Shown here one piece after another: positions 18,215 to 27,752 of a DNA stretch of 64,000 nucleotides. The DNA lies in assembly GCA_013205085.1 (NCBI GenBank), contig JABMLH010000007.1, positions 62,001-126,000 of the forward strand, in the 5' to 3' direction. Source of the DNA: Microbacteriaceae bacterium VKM Ac-2854. Lineage in GTDB: Bacteria; Actinomycetota; Actinomycetes; Actinomycetales; Microbacteriaceae. A program made the position numbers and the translations under genes. Below the pieces are notes generated by a model, which saw only the letters and a program-made list of their open reading frames with translations, did no database searches and was not told the DNA's origin. The first letter of the stretch is position 1. Each line of letters opens with the position of its first letter.

Positions 18215-19015
18215 ATGGTCGACCCGGAGCAGCAGGAGACACCCGCGCCGGTGTTGGCGAAGCGCCCACGCAAGCCGGTGCGCCGGGTGTCGATCTTCGG
18301 AATCCTCGGCGAGCTGCTGATCACGGCCGGCGTGGTCGTCCTGCTCTATCTCGGCTGGCAGCTGTGGTGGAACGACGCCGTCGTGGCGAACAAGCAGACC
18401 ACGCAGGCGGGCGAGCTGCGCCAGTCGTGGGCCACCCCGACCGCCACCGCGGTGCCGACACCGGTCAGCACGGATCCGGCGGCGCCGGTCGACTACGGCG
18501 CCCCGGTCGTGGCTCCCGTCGCGGCCCTCGACTCCTCGTTCGCGAACCTGTACATCCCGCGCTACGGCGACGGGTGGGTGCGGACGATCGCCGAAGGCGT
18601 CGATGCGGCGAACGTGCTCGACGAGGGCAGCATCGGCCACTATCCGGGCACCGCGATGCCGGGCGAGGTCGGCAACTTCGCGGTCGCCGCGCACCGCAGC
18701 GCCTACGGCGGCGGGATGCACCTCATCGACGAGCTGCAGCTCGGCGATGCGATCTACATCGAAACCGCCGACGGCTGGTACACGTACCGCTTCCGCAACC
18801 TGGAGTACGTGCAACCCTCCGCCGTCGACGTGATCGATCCCGTGCCGTGGAGCACGGACGTCGCACCGACCGACCGGCTGATCACCCTCACCAGCTGCAA
18901 CCCTCTGCTCTCGACGGCGGAGCGGATCATCGCCTACGGCGTCTTCGAATCCTGGCAGCCGCGTTCCGCGGGGCCGCCCACCGAGATCGCGGCGTCCGTC
19001 GCAGAGGAGGGGTAG
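18215..19015 (+). CDS. srtE: Class E sortase
   Basis: A membrane-anchored transpeptidase that joins surface proteins to peptidoglycan. After a basic N-terminus, a single membrane span covers residues 30-50. A Pro/Thr-rich linker leads to the sortase fold with catalytic His160 (VAAHRS), Cys228 (TLTSCNP) and Arg237 (AERIIAYG). Length 266 is typical. Class E enzymes recognise LAXTG-type signals, but no such substrate is encoded in the window. The next two genes follow closely on the same strand. Confidence 0.93.
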   Translation: MVDPEQQETPAPVLAKRPRKPVRRVSIFGILGELLITAGVVVLLYLGWQLWWNDAVVANKQTTQAGELRQSWATPTATAVPTPVSTDPAAPVDYGAPVVAPVAALDSSFANLYIPRYGDGWVRTIAEGVDAANVLDEGSIGHYPGTAMPGEVGNFAVAAHRSAYGGGMHLIDELQLGDAIYIETADGWYTYRFRNLEYVQPSAVDVIDPVPWSTDVAPTDRLITLTSCNPLLSTAERIIAYGVFESWQPRSAGPPTEIAASVAEEG

Positions 19016-19017
19016 TC

Positions 19018-19176
19018 GTGTACGCGGCCCTCTGGCGAGTTCTTCCCGGCCCCTGGTGGCTGCGGCTGCTTATGGTCCTCGTGCTCGCGGCCGCCGTGCT
19101 CTTCGCGCTCGCCGAGTGGGTGTTCCCCTGGGTGCAGTCGCTCGTCCTCGATCAGAACGTCACCGTCCAGCAGTGA
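19018..19176 (+). CDS. Small single-span membrane protein between sortase and amidotransferase
   Basis: A 52-residue product starting with GTG 2 bases after the sortase stop and overlapping the next start by 4 bases (GTGA), so it sits in a tight operon. One hydrophobic stretch, LLMVLVLAAAVLFALAEWVF, fills residues 18-37; the rest is WRVLPGPWW before it and a short tail VQSLVLDQNVTVQQ after it. Small proteins of this kind are found at this place in related genomes, but I know no function. The close coupling makes it likely to be real. Confidence 0.7.
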   Translation: MYAALWRVLPGPWWLRLLMVLVLAAAVLFALAEWVFPWVQSLVLDQNVTVQQ

Positions 19177-19796
19177 CCTCGGTGCTGGTCGTGGACAACT
19201 ACGACAGTTTTGTGCACACGCTCGACGGGTACCTGCGTCAGCTCGGCGCGCAGACGGAGATGGTCGAGAACGACGACTTCTCGACCGGCGATGCTCATAT
19301 GCGTGTTCAGGAATACGACGCGGTCCTGGTGTCCCCCGGGCCCGGCACACCAGCGGATGCCGGCGTGTCGATCGCTGTCGTTCGTGCCGCCGTGGAGTCG
19401 CGCATCCCTTTCCTCGGCGTGTGCCTCGGGCACCAGGCGCTGGCCGAGGCCCTCGGCGCACGGGTCGCGGGCGCTGCGGAACTGAGGCACGGCCAGACCT
19501 CGCGGGTCCGGCACAACGGTGACCCGTTGTTCGCGGGGCTGCCGGATCCGTTCACCGCGACGCGGTACCACTCGCTCGCCGTCGTCGACGGCACGGTGCC
19601 ACCGGAGCTGCACGTGACGGCGCGCACCGAGGCCGGCACGATCATGGGGCTGAGACACACCAGCGCGCCCGCGTGGGGCGTGCAGTTCCATCCCGAATCC
19701 GTGCTGACGGAGGGTGGCCACCGGCTCCTGGGCAACTGGCTGGAGTCCGCGGGCCTCCACGGCGCCGCCGCACGCGGCGCGACGCTGCGCCCCTAG
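19173..19796 (+). CDS. Class I glutamine amidotransferase, anthranilate/aminodeoxychorismate synthase component II
   Basis: Releases ammonia from glutamine for the partner subunit that aminates chorismate (folate or tryptophan pathway). The catalytic triad is visible as Cys84 in GVCLGHQ, His173 and Glu175 in QFHPES. The start NYDSFVHTLDGYL is the classic N-terminal pattern. Length 207 is typical. In actinobacteria this copy, next to the PASTA kinase genes, is generally the PabA-like subunit; TrpG cannot be excluded. It ends one base before repeat B1. Confidence 0.9.
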   Translation: MTSVLVVDNYDSFVHTLDGYLRQLGAQTEMVENDDFSTGDAHMRVQEYDAVLVSPGPGTPADAGVSIAVVRAAVESRIPFLGVCLGHQALAEALGARVAGAAELRHGQTSRVRHNGDPLFAGLPDPFTATRYHSLAVVDGTVPPELHVTARTEAGTIMGLRHTSAPAWGVQFHPESVLTEGGHRLLGNWLESAGLHGAAARGATLRP

Positions 19797-19873
19797 CCTG
19801 CGAGGCACCCGCCCAGCGCGCGAGGGACCCGCCGCCGACGGGTCCGTCGCGCGCTGGCGGGGTCCCTCGCAGG
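19797..19873. repeat. Palindromic repeat, family B, copy 1
   Basis: Inverted outer arms CCTGCGAGGCACCCGCC and GGCGGGGTCCCTCGCAGG with an inner palindrome (CAGCGCGCGAGGGACCC against GGGTCCGTCGCGCGCTG) form a long hairpin between convergent genes. It starts directly after the upstream stop codon and ends just before the pknB stop, so it probably terminates both transcripts. Confidence 0.88.
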
Positions 19874-19878
19874 TGGGG

Positions 19879-21585
19879 TCAGCCGGTGCAGTAGGTGAGG
19901 GTGGCGGTGCTTTTTTGGGGGACGTCGCCGGGGGCGAGTGATTGCGTGGCGACGACCGGCGCGCCGGGCGGGTCGTCGCAGTTCGGGTCGGCCTGCGAGA
20001 CCACCGTCAGCTGGAGCGCGTCCGCCTCCAGGGTCTCGGTGGCGACGGCGATCGACTGGCCGACGACGTCCGGCATCGTCACGTTGCCGGAGGAGACCAC
20101 GAGGTTCACCATGGTGCCGCCGGCGACCTCGGCCGCTCCGGCCGGATCGGTGGAGATCACCGTGTCGGCCGGCACGGACGGCGAGTTCTGCCGAGTCTGC
20201 GAGCCCTCCGTCAGGCCCGCCCCGGTCAGCGCGGCGACGGCCTCCGCGACCGGCTTCCCGTTCACATCCGGTACGGCGACAGGCTGAGCGCCGAGCGAGA
20301 CGTAGACGCGGATGACCGTCTGCGGCGAGACGATGGTGCCGGCGGACGGATCCGTGCGGATCACCTGGTCCTTGTCGACGTCATCCGAGTACTCCGTGAG
20401 CTGGCTCGGTACCAGCTCGAGCAGTCCGAGCGTCTCCGTGGCGCTGTCGTAACTCGTGCCTGTCAGCGTCGGCACCTCACGCGATTCCGCGGGCAGCTGG
20501 TTGGTCGGTGTGAGCGTGAGCACCCAGATCACCAACGCGGCGACGATGACGCCGAGCACAACGATGGACGACCAGATCCACAACACGGGTGGGCGGCGCT
20601 GGGTGCGCACGATCGAGTTATCCTCGGCGAGCTGGCGCAGCGCCAGCTCCGAGTCGTTGACGCCGGCGCTGCGGGCCCCGAACAGCGTGCTGCTGAAGTC
20701 GTCGGCGACCTTGCGCTCGGGCAAGGTGCCGGCCATGGCCTGCTCGAGATCCTCGCGGAACTCGGCCGCGCCCTGGAAGCGCTCGAAGCGGTCCTTCGAC
20801 AACGCGTGCGCGACGATGTAGTCGAGCGCGGGAGTGACCTCCGGATTGATCGAGCTCGGCGCGGGCGGCACTTCGCTGACGTGCTGGTAAGCGACGGCGA
20901 CGGGGGTGTTGCCGCGGAACGGCGCCCGGCCCGTGAGCAGCTCGAACAGGATCACGCCGGCCGAGTAGAGATCGGTGCGGGCATCGACCTGCTCGCCCTT
21001 GGCCTGCTCGGGCGAGAAGTACGCCGCGGTGCCCAGGATGGCGGTGGTCTGCGCCACGGTGGCGGCTGAGTCGGAGACGGCTCGCGCGATGCCGAAGTCC
21101 ATCACCTTCACCTGACCCGACGGGGTCAGCATGATGTTGCCGGGCTTGATGTCGCGGTGCACCACGCCGGCGCGGTGCGAGTACTCCAGCGCCGTGAGGA
21201 TGCCCTCGGTGATCCGGGCGGCCTCGTCGATGTCGACCGGGCCCTCGGAGATGATGTCCTTGAGCAGCCGACCCTCGATGTGCTCCATCACGATGTACGG
21301 ACGGCGCACCTCCTCACCACGGTCGTCCGTGGAGACCTCCTCGCCCGCATCGAAGACGCGGACGATGGTCGGGTGCGACATCCGCGACGCGGCCTGCGCC
21401 TCCTGACGGAAACGGAGCCGGAACGAGGAGTCCGCCGCGAGGGCGAGTTTCAGTTCCTTGATCGCGACCGTGCGCCCGAGGCGGGTGTCGGTGCCGAGGT
21501 ACACATCGGCCATGCCGCCACGCCCGAGAAGGGGGCCGACCTGATATCTCCCCGCTATCAGGCGTCCGTCTTCTGTCACTGGCAC
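19879..21585 (-). CDS. pknB: PASTA-domain Ser/Thr protein kinase PknB
   Basis: A membrane-anchored kinase that senses peptidoglycan fragments and controls wall growth and division. The kinase domain has the glycine loop GRGGMADVY, Lys43, HRD at 142-144 and DFG at 162-164. Two threonines in the activation loop (T179/T180) match the PknB autophosphorylation sites. A single membrane span lies near residues 340-362. Three PASTA repeats follow (VPTLTG, VPDVNG, MPDVVG starts). The GTG at 21585 is preferred because an AGGAAAG site lies upstream; a second GTG at 21579 is possible. It is the last gene of the fhaA-to-pknB operon and ends against repeat B1. Confidence 0.95.
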   Translation of the reverse strand: MPVTEDGRLIAGRYQVGPLLGRGGMADVYLGTDTRLGRTVAIKELKLALAADSSFRLRFRQEAQAASRMSHPTIVRVFDAGEEVSTDDRGEEVRRPYIVMEHIEGRLLKDIISEGPVDIDEAARITEGILTALEYSHRAGVVHRDIKPGNIMLTPSGQVKVMDFGIARAVSDSAATVAQTTAILGTAAYFSPEQAKGEQVDARTDLYSAGVILFELLTGRAPFRGNTPVAVAYQHVSEVPPAPSSINPEVTPALDYIVAHALSKDRFERFQGAAEFREDLEQAMAGTLPERKVADDFSSTLFGARSAGVNDSELALRQLAEDNSIVRTQRRPPVLWIWSSIVVLGVIVAALVIWVLTLTPTNQLPAESREVPTLTGTSYDSATETLGLLELVPSQLTEYSDDVDKDQVIRTDPSAGTIVSPQTVIRVYVSLGAQPVAVPDVNGKPVAEAVAALTGAGLTEGSQTRQNSPSVPADTVISTDPAGAAEVAGGTMVNLVVSSGNVTMPDVVGQSIAVATETLEADALQLTVVSQADPNCDDPPGAPVVATQSLAPGDVPQKSTATLTYCTG

Positions 21586-21731
21586 AATCCCGCTTTCCTC
21601 TTGCTCGAAACCACCGACAGTGTAGCCGGGAGTCCGGGCGCATTCCTGGGATGGCGGAGGCCACGGGAGCGCGTCGTCGCGCGCCCCCGTGGCCGGCCGT
21701 GCTGCGTCCCCCGTCGCATCCGGCTCGTCGT

Positions 21732-23495
21732 TCAGTCGTCCGGAGTGGATGTGGCCGACGGCGTGGGCGTCGACGCCGCGGCGACCGTGACCTTCAGTGT
21801 CGGCGACGCGGCCGACTCGGTGGAACCGCACGTCACCGTGTAGGTGACGTCGATCTCACCGGGGGTGGTGCCGGCCTGGATCGTGGCGGTGGTCGAGTTC
21901 GACGGGTTGGTGCTGGTGACGGAGGCACCCTCGCCGGTCGCGGTGACCGTGTATCCGGTCACGCTGTTTCCGCTCGGGCACTGGTTGTAGTTCGTCCAGG
22001 TCACGATGAAGGTGGCGCCGGGAGCGACGCTCGAGACGGCCGGCGTGACGGCGGGAACGGCGGTCGGAGCCGGGGGCGTCGCGACCGCGGAGTACACGAA
22101 GACGTCGATCGTGGCGCCCTCGCGGAGGTTGCCGGTGGGGTTGACCGACTTGACGCGGTCGACCTCGTCCTCCGACGGCGCGGAGCCCGCATCCTGACGG
22201 TTCACGATGAAGCCGAGGTCGGTCAGCTGCGCGCTGGCCTCGTCGAACGTGAGCCCTTCGTAGGTGGCCGAGTCGACCACGATCACACCGGAATCGGTGG
22301 GCGTCGGGGTCGGCGTCGGCGTGTTCGACGGCGTCGGCGTCGCCGAGGGCGTGCTCGCGGTCGGCGTCGGGTTCGCGCTGTTGTTGCCGTTCAGTGCGAA
22401 GATCGTGCCCGCGATCACCACCGCGAGGATGACGATCAGGGCGATCAGCGGCCAGGTCCACGGCGAACGCTTCTTCTTGACCGGCTGGTCGACCTCATCC
22501 GAAGCCTCGGCTGCGGGGGTGGCCGCGAAGGCCGTGGTCGCCGCTCCGGACGGCAGGAGGGTGGTCGCCTGGGTGCCCGTCGCGTTCGCGGCGCCGGGCA
22601 TGACCGTGGTCGCGACGGTGGCGACCTCGATTCCGGAGCCGATGATCGTGGGAACGGCGAGGGCGGCGGCGCGCACGTCGCCGATCCGCAACGCCTGGGC
22701 GGCGCGGGCGAGGTGCGCCGCCGTGGCGGGACGGTCGGCCGGCTTCTTCGCGATGCAGGAGTAGACCAGGTTGCGCACCGGCTCGGCCACGGTGACGGGC
22801 AACTCGGGCGGCGTCTCGTTGATCTGGGCCATCGCGATCGCGACCTGCGACTCGCCCGTGAACGGGCGGCGTCCGGCCAGGCACTCGTACGCGACGATGC
22901 CGAGCGAGTAGATGTCGGTCGCGGGCGAGGCGGGCTGACCGCTCGCCTGCTCGGGAGAGAGGTACTGCACCGTGCCCATGACCTGACCGGTCGCGGTCAG
23001 CGGCACCTGGTCGGCGATCCGGGCGATGCCGAAGTCGGTGATCTTGACGCGGCCGTCGGGTGTGATCAGCAGGTTGCCCGGCTTCACATCGCGGTGCACG
23101 AGGCCCGCGGCGTGCGCGGCGTGCAGGGCGAGGGCGGTCTGCGCGACGATGTCGAGCACCTTGTCGGTCGACAGCACCCGCTCGCGCTCGAGGATGGTGG
23201 ACAGCGCCTCGCCGGGCACCAGTTCCATTACCAGGTAGGCGGAGCCGTCCTCCTCGCCGTAGTCGTACACGTTGGCGATGCCCTCGTGGTTGACCAGCGC
23301 CGCGTGCCGGGCCTCGGCGCGGAAACGCTCGAGGAACCCGGGGTCGCCGAGGTACTCGTCTTTCAAGATCTTGATCGCGATGGTGCGGCCGATGACCAGG
23401 TCAGTGGCCTGCCACACCTCGCCCATACCGCCGATCGCGATCCGAGACTGCAGCTCGTATCGTCCCCCGAAGGTGAGCCCTGTGGTAGGTCTCAT
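21732..23495 (-). CDS. pknA: Ser/Thr protein kinase, PknA-type
   Basis: Paralogous membrane kinase working beside PknB in division control. It shows the glycine loop GGMGEVW, Lys42, HRDVKPGN (H134, R135, D136), DFGIAR and SPEQ in the activation segment. A membrane span ([21 protein letters not shown]) follows a basic stretch KKKRSPW. Outside the cell comes a Thr/Pro-rich linker, one PASTA-like module ([13 protein letters not shown]), and an Ig/fibronectin-like strand-rich tail. Extracellular modules on a PknA are an actinobacterial variation; mycobacterial PknA lacks PASTA. The ATG overlaps the pbpA stop by 4 bases, so translation is coupled. Confidence 0.93.
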   Translation of the reverse strand: MRPTTGLTFGGRYELQSRIAIGGMGEVWQATDLVIGRTIAIKILKDEYLGDPGFLERFRAEARHAALVNHEGIANVYDYGEEDGSAYLVMELVPGEALSTILERERVLSTDKVLDIVAQTALALHAAHAAGLVHRDVKPGNLLITPDGRVKITDFGIARIADQVPLTATGQVMGTVQYLSPEQASGQPASPATDIYSLGIVAYECLAGRRPFTGESQVAIAMAQINETPPELPVTVAEPVRNLVYSCIAKKPADRPATAAHLARAAQALRIGDVRAAALAVPTIIGSGIEVATVATTVMPGAANATGTQATTLLPSGAATTAFAATPAAEASDEVDQPVKKKRSPWTWPLIALIVILAVVIAGTIFALNGNNSANPTPTASTPSATPTPSNTPTPTPTPTDSGVIVVDSATYEGLTFDEASAQLTDLGFIVNRQDAGSAPSEDEVDRVKSVNPTGNLREGATIDVFVYSAVATPPAPTAVPAVTPAVSSVAPGATFIVTWTNYNQCPSGNSVTGYTVTATGEGASVTSTNPSNSTTATIQAGTTPGEIDVTYTVTCGSTESAASPTLKVTVAAASTPTPSATSTPDD

Positions 23496-24946
23496 TTATT
23501 CAGCACCGCCTCTAGTACCTGTTTCGCGATGGGAGCGGCAAGCAAGTTGCCGTACCCCGTTTGGCCGAGCCCCCCGCCGTCCTCGATGAGGACGGTGATT
23601 GCGAACTGTGGATCGTCCGCTGGGGCAAAACCGGTGAACCAGAGGGTGTACGGATCGTCGGATCCGTTCTCGGCCGTGCCAGTCTTACCGGCCACGCTGA
23701 CGCCCTCTATTGTTGCATTCGTCGCAGCGCCGCTCTGCACGCTGTTGACCATCATGGCCTTGATCGCCGCCGCCGTCTGCTTGCTCACCGCGGTGTTCAG
23801 GACCTTGCTCCGGAACTGCTGGAGCACGCTCAGATCCTGGGATCGGATGGTGTCCACCAGGCTCGGCTGCATCACCTCGCCGCCGTTGGCGATCGCGGCC
23901 GAGACCATGGCGATCTGCAGCGGGGTGGCGCGCACGTCGTATTGGCCGAACGCGGTGAGAGCGGTCTGCGCGTCATCGGTGACCGTCGGGTAGGTGCTCG
24001 CCTCGACGTCGACGGGGATGCTCAGTTCGGTATCGAATCCGTACTTCTCGGCCATGCTGCGGATCGCAGCGGCGCCCAGTTGCACGCCCATCTCGGCCAT
24101 CGGTACGTTGCACGAGAGCGCGACGGCGGTGGCGAGGGTGACCGTGTCGCCGGAGCCGCAGGTGCCGCCGCCGGAGTTGATCACCTGCGAGCTGGAGCCG
24201 GGCAGCGTGTACGCGGCGACGTTCGGGAAGGTGGACTCCGCGGTGAACTTCCCCGACTCGATCGCCGCAGAGGCGACGACGAGCTTGAACACGGAGCCGG
24301 GCGGGTTCATCGAGCCGCCGATCGCGCGGTTCACCAGCGGGTCGCCGTCCGCGTCGTTCAGCGCGTCGTACGCGGCGAGCACCTGGTCGGTGTCGTGCGA
24401 GGCCAATGCGTTGGGATCGAAGTCGGGCTTGGACACCATGGCCAGTATGCGCCCGGTGCTCGGTTCGGTGACGACGACGGCACCGGTGTAGTCGCCCAGA
24501 GCGTCGTACGCGGCCTGCTGGGCCACGGGGTTGATCGAGAGCTCGACGGACGCGCCCTTCGGGTCCTGCCCCGAGACGAGGTTGTTGATGGAGTCGAAGA
24601 ACTGCGAGTTGGAGGTGCCGGAGAGATAGTCGTTCAGCGCGTTCTCGATGCCGGTGGTGCCCTGGTTCAGGGTGAAGTATCCCGTGACGGAGGAGTAGAG
24701 CGGCCCGCTGGCGTACTGACGCTGGAACTTGTAGAGATCATCCGTCGGCGTGGATGTGGCGATCGGCTGGCCGCCGACGAGGATCGCCCCGCGCTCGGTG
24801 GAGAAGCTCTCGTAGAGGGTGCGGGTGTTCCGCGGATCGTCGGTGAGGTTGTCGCTCTGGAACACCTGGATGGTCGTCGCCGAGACGAAGAGGGCGACGA
24901 ACATGGCGAGGACGACGAAGCTGACGCGCTTGAGCTCGCGGTTCAT
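23492..24946 (-). CDS. pbpA: Class B penicillin-binding protein (PbpA)
   Basis: A transpeptidase that cross-links peptidoglycan with the RodA/FtsW glycosyltransferase. It has a short cytosolic N-terminus, one membrane span ([16 protein letters not shown], residues 10-25) and the three penicillin-binding motifs: S218-V-F-K221, S278-C-N280 and K421-T-G. Length 484 matches mycobacterial PbpA. Its stop overlaps the kinase start. A gap of 175 bases holding family A repeats separates it from rodA, unlike the tight spacing elsewhere in the operon. Confidence 0.95.
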   Translation of the reverse strand: MNRELKRVSFVVLAMFVALFVSATTIQVFQSDNLTDDPRNTRTLYESFSTERGAILVGGQPIATSTPTDDLYKFQRQYASGPLYSSVTGYFTLNQGTTGIENALNDYLSGTSNSQFFDSINNLVSGQDPKGASVELSINPVAQQAAYDALGDYTGAVVVTEPSTGRILAMVSKPDFDPNALASHDTDQVLAAYDALNDADGDPLVNRAIGGSMNPPGSVFKLVVASAAIESGKFTAESTFPNVAAYTLPGSSSQVINSGGGTCGSGDTVTLATAVALSCNVPMAEMGVQLGAAAIRSMAEKYGFDTELSIPVDVEASTYPTVTDDAQTALTAFGQYDVRATPLQIAMVSAAIANGGEVMQPSLVDTIRSQDLSVLQQFRSKVLNTAVSKQTAAAIKAMMVNSVQSGAATNATIEGVSVAGKTGTAENGSDDPYTLWFTGFAPADDPQFAITVLIEDGGGLGQTGYGNLLAAPIAKQVLEAVLNK

Positions 24947-24970
24947 CGGATCACCTCATGCCCGGAGTCC

Positions 24971-25083
24971 GTTGGTTGAGCTTGCCGAAACCGTCCGTCC
25001 ATCGGGGTGGGTTTCGGCTTCGCTGGTTGAGCTTGCCGAAACCACTCACTTATGAGGGTTGGTTTCGGCAGGCTCAACCAGCG
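24971..25083. repeat. Family A repeats between rodA and pbpA, copy 5
   Basis: Three or four half-sites in mixed orientation: 24971-24993, an inverted partial near 25009, 25022-25044, and an inverted full one at 25060-25083. It nearly fills the rodA-pbpA gap on the plus-strand map and splits an otherwise compact operon. It reads as a cluster of two palindromic units. Confidence 0.88.
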
Positions 25084-25121
25084 GTGGGTCAGGCTGAGCC
25101 GGCGGGTGACAGTGTTGTCCA

Positions 25122-26495
25122 CTAGACCACCAGCCTGGGCTGATTGCGGACCGTGTCCGAGAGTCGCAGCAGCACGGCGACGATCATCCAGTTCGCCACC
25201 AGCGACGATCCGCCGGCGGCGAGGAAGGGCGTGGTCAGGCCGGTCAGCGGGATGACGCGGGTCACGCCGCCGATGACGATGAAGCACTGCAGCGCGATCA
25301 CGAACGAGAGGCCGACGCCGAGCAGCTTGCCGAAGTCGTCCTGACCCGCGAATCCGATCCGGAAGCCGCGCGAGACCAGCAGCAGGTACAGCCCGAAGAT
25401 CGCGAACAGACCGGCGAGGCCGAGCTCCTCGCCCAGGCTGGCGATGATGTAGTCCGATTGCGGAACCGGGGTGATGTCGGGCATCCCCTGACCGAGGCCG
25501 GTGCCGATCAGGCCGCCGTGCGCGAGGCCGAACAAGCCTTGCACCAACTGGTAGCTGCCGCCCGGATCCGCCTCGAACCGGGTCTGACTGAACGCGTCGA
25601 GCCAGTTCGCGAAGCGGTTGTGCACGTAGTCGAGGGTCTGGCTGGCCACGATCGCGCCGCCGATGAAGAGCCCGACGCCGAGCAGGATCCAGCTGGTGCG
25701 GCCCGTGGCCACGTAGAGCATCACCAGGAACAGGCCGAAGTAGAGCAGTGCAGTGCCGAGGTCGCGCTGGAACACGATGACCGACATCGAGAGCAGCCAG
25801 ACCACGATCAGCGGTCCGAGATCGCGCAGCCGCGGGAAACGCATGCCCAGGAACTTCTTGCCCACCATCGACAGCGAGTCGCGATTGCGCACGAGGTAGC
25901 CGGCGAAGAACACTCCGAGGGCGATCTTGGCGATCTCGCCGGGCTGGAAGCTGGCGAAGTCGCCGATGCCGATCCAGACCCGCGCGCCGCTGACCTCCCG
26001 GCCGATGAACGGCAGCAGCGGCAGCAGCAGCAGCACGATCGCCGCGAAGCCGGCCACGTAGGTGTAGCGGAAGAGCACGCGGTGGTTGCGGATGAACACG
26101 ATCACGGCGATCGCCGCGATGATCGCCAGACCCGACCAGACGATCTGGCGCACTGCGACCGAATCCCACCCCGTGAATCCGTCGGCGATGTCGATCCGGT
26201 AGATCTCGGCGATACCCAGGCCGTTCAGCACGGTGGCGATCGGCAGCACGAACGGATCGGCGTCCGGCGCGAGGAACCGCAGCACCACGTGCAGCGCGAT
26301 CACCAGTACCGACAGGCCGGCGCCGAGCGAGACCAGCGTGGTGTCGATGGCACCGAGGGCGCCCAGCTGCACCAGCACGATGGCTCCGCTGTTGATCACG
26401 CACGCGGCGATCAGCAGCACGAGTTCGAGGTTGCGGAACTTCTGCGGAACGAAGCGGGTGTGGCCGGCGCGCGGCTTGGTGGCGGTGTCGCTCAT
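25122..26495 (-). CDS. rodA: RodA/FtsW/SpoVE family peptidoglycan glycosyltransferase
   Basis: A multi-pass SEDS protein that polymerises lipid II into glycan strands, paired with the PBP encoded next. About ten membrane spans are visible. Family signatures include the central RFGPRDQ-like segment WIGIGDFASFQPGEIAKIALGVFFAGYL and the C-terminal GLTTPFLAAGGSSLVANWM. Length 457 is normal. It begins 4 bases after the phosphatase stop. Of the RodA/FtsW pair, position in the fhaA-pknB operon suggests RodA rather than FtsW. Confidence 0.93.
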   Translation of the reverse strand: MSDTATKPRAGHTRFVPQKFRNLELVLLIAACVINSGAIVLVQLGALGAIDTTLVSLGAGLSVLVIALHVVLRFLAPDADPFVLPIATVLNGLGIAEIYRIDIADGFTGWDSVAVRQIVWSGLAIIAAIAVIVFIRNHRVLFRYTYVAGFAAIVLLLLPLLPFIGREVSGARVWIGIGDFASFQPGEIAKIALGVFFAGYLVRNRDSLSMVGKKFLGMRFPRLRDLGPLIVVWLLSMSVIVFQRDLGTALLYFGLFLVMLYVATGRTSWILLGVGLFIGGAIVASQTLDYVHNRFANWLDAFSQTRFEADPGGSYQLVQGLFGLAHGGLIGTGLGQGMPDITPVPQSDYIIASLGEELGLAGLFAIFGLYLLLVSRGFRIGFAGQDDFGKLLGVGLSFVIALQCFIVIGGVTRVIPLTGLTTPFLAAGGSSLVANWMIVAVLLRLSDTVRNQPRLVV

Positions 26496-26499
26496 TCGA

Positions 26500-27747
26500 T
26501 CACTGCCCGCCCGCGTCGCTCAGCCGCTCGACGATCTCGTAGGCGCTGGCGTAGGAGTCGGCGCTGATGGTCTGTTCGAGCTGCTCCACGTCGTAGCTGC
26601 GCAGCGAATCCAGCGGGATGCCGGTGTCCTCGTAGGGACTGGAGAGCGAGAAGGGGCCCAGCTGCTGCTGAATGCCCTGGTAGATCACCACGGAGTCGCC
26701 GTCGGTGCCGACGTAGAAGCGCGACTGGGTCCAGTCGTAGGCGAGCAGGATGCCGAGGAAGGCAGCGATGATCACGAGGGCCAGTCCGACCAGCCAGGTG
26801 ACCCGGCGACGGCGGTGCCGACGGCGATCCTCCTCGATCAGCTCGTCGAGGTAGTCCTCCGAGGCGGGCTCGAAGTGGGTCGGGCCCTGCGAGGCGGGGG
26901 CGCGGGTGTGCAGGCGCAGGCCCGGGATGCGCAACCGGCTCTGCGAATCCTCCGGCGTGAGCGGAGAGGGATTCGCGGCCGAGCCGACGATCATCGGCTC
27001 GCGCTCGTCCGCCGTGCCGTGCGCCTCGTCGATGTCGAGGATGACGACCGTGACGTTGTCGGGGGCGCCGTGGTTGAGGCTGTCCTTGATCAGGCGCTCG
27101 GCCACGACCTCGGCGGAGTCGGCCTTGGCCATCTCCTTCTGGATCTCGTCGTGCGGCACCACACCCGAGAGGCCGTCGGAGCAGATCAGCCAGCGGTCCC
27201 CCGGCTCGGTCTCCAGCGTGAGGGTGTCGATCTCGGGATTGGTGTGCACGTCGCCGAGCACCCGCATCAGCACGGAGCGGCGCGGGTGCGTCATCGCCTC
27301 CTCCTCCGTGATCCGGCCGGAGTCGACGAGGCGCTGCACGAAGGTGTGGTCGGTGGTGACCTGTTCGAGCTTGCCATGGCGGTACACGTAGATGCGGGAG
27401 TCGCCGATGTGCGCGATCGCGACCGCCTCGCCGACGCGGACGATGGCGCTGACGGTGGTGCCCATGCCGGTGAGTTCGGGATGGTCGTAGACCGTCTCGG
27501 CGAGCAGCGAGTTCGCGGCGAGCAGGCTGGTCTGCAGCGCCGCCTCCGCCTCGAAGGTCGAGGCGTACGGCCGGTCGGCCTCGGCGATGCGCTTGATCGC
27601 GATGGAGGATGCGACGTCGCCACCGGCATGGCCGCCCATCCCGTCGGCCACGACGAACAGCTGGCGCCCGGCATAGCCGGAGTCCTGGTTGTTCGAGCGG
27701 ATCTTGCCGACGTGCGAGAGCGCCGTGCTGTCCTGAGCAGTCGCCAC
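26500..27747 (-). CDS. pstP: PP2C-family Ser/Thr protein phosphatase PstP
   Basis: Dephosphorylates PknA/PknB targets. The metal-binding PP2C motifs are VVADGMGGHAGGD (residues ~32-44), GDSRIYVYRHG, SDGLSG and APDNVTVVI. After a variable linker, a basic run RRRHRRRRVTW precedes a single membrane span (WLVGLALVIIAAFLGILLAYDW) and an extracytoplasmic domain. The GTG at 27747 is used because it directly precedes the first conserved residues and lies 5 bases after the fhaB stop; the ribosome site is weak, so coupling is likely. Length 415 is typical of PstP. Confidence 0.93.
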   Translation of the reverse strand: MATAQDSTALSHVGKIRSNNQDSGYAGRQLFVVADGMGGHAGGDVASSIAIKRIAEADRPYASTFEAEAALQTSLLAANSLLAETVYDHPELTGMGTTVSAIVRVGEAVAIAHIGDSRIYVYRHGKLEQVTTDHTFVQRLVDSGRITEEEAMTHPRRSVLMRVLGDVHTNPEIDTLTLETEPGDRWLICSDGLSGVVPHDEIQKEMAKADSAEVVAERLIKDSLNHGAPDNVTVVILDIDEAHGTADEREPMIVGSAANPSPLTPEDSQSRLRIPGLRLHTRAPASQGPTHFEPASEDYLDELIEEDRRRHRRRRVTWLVGLALVIIAAFLGILLAYDWTQSRFYVGTDGDSVVIYQGIQQQLGPFSLSSPYEDTGIPLDSLRSYDVEQLEQTISADSYASAYEIVERLSDAGGQ

Positions 27748-27752
27748 GCCGG

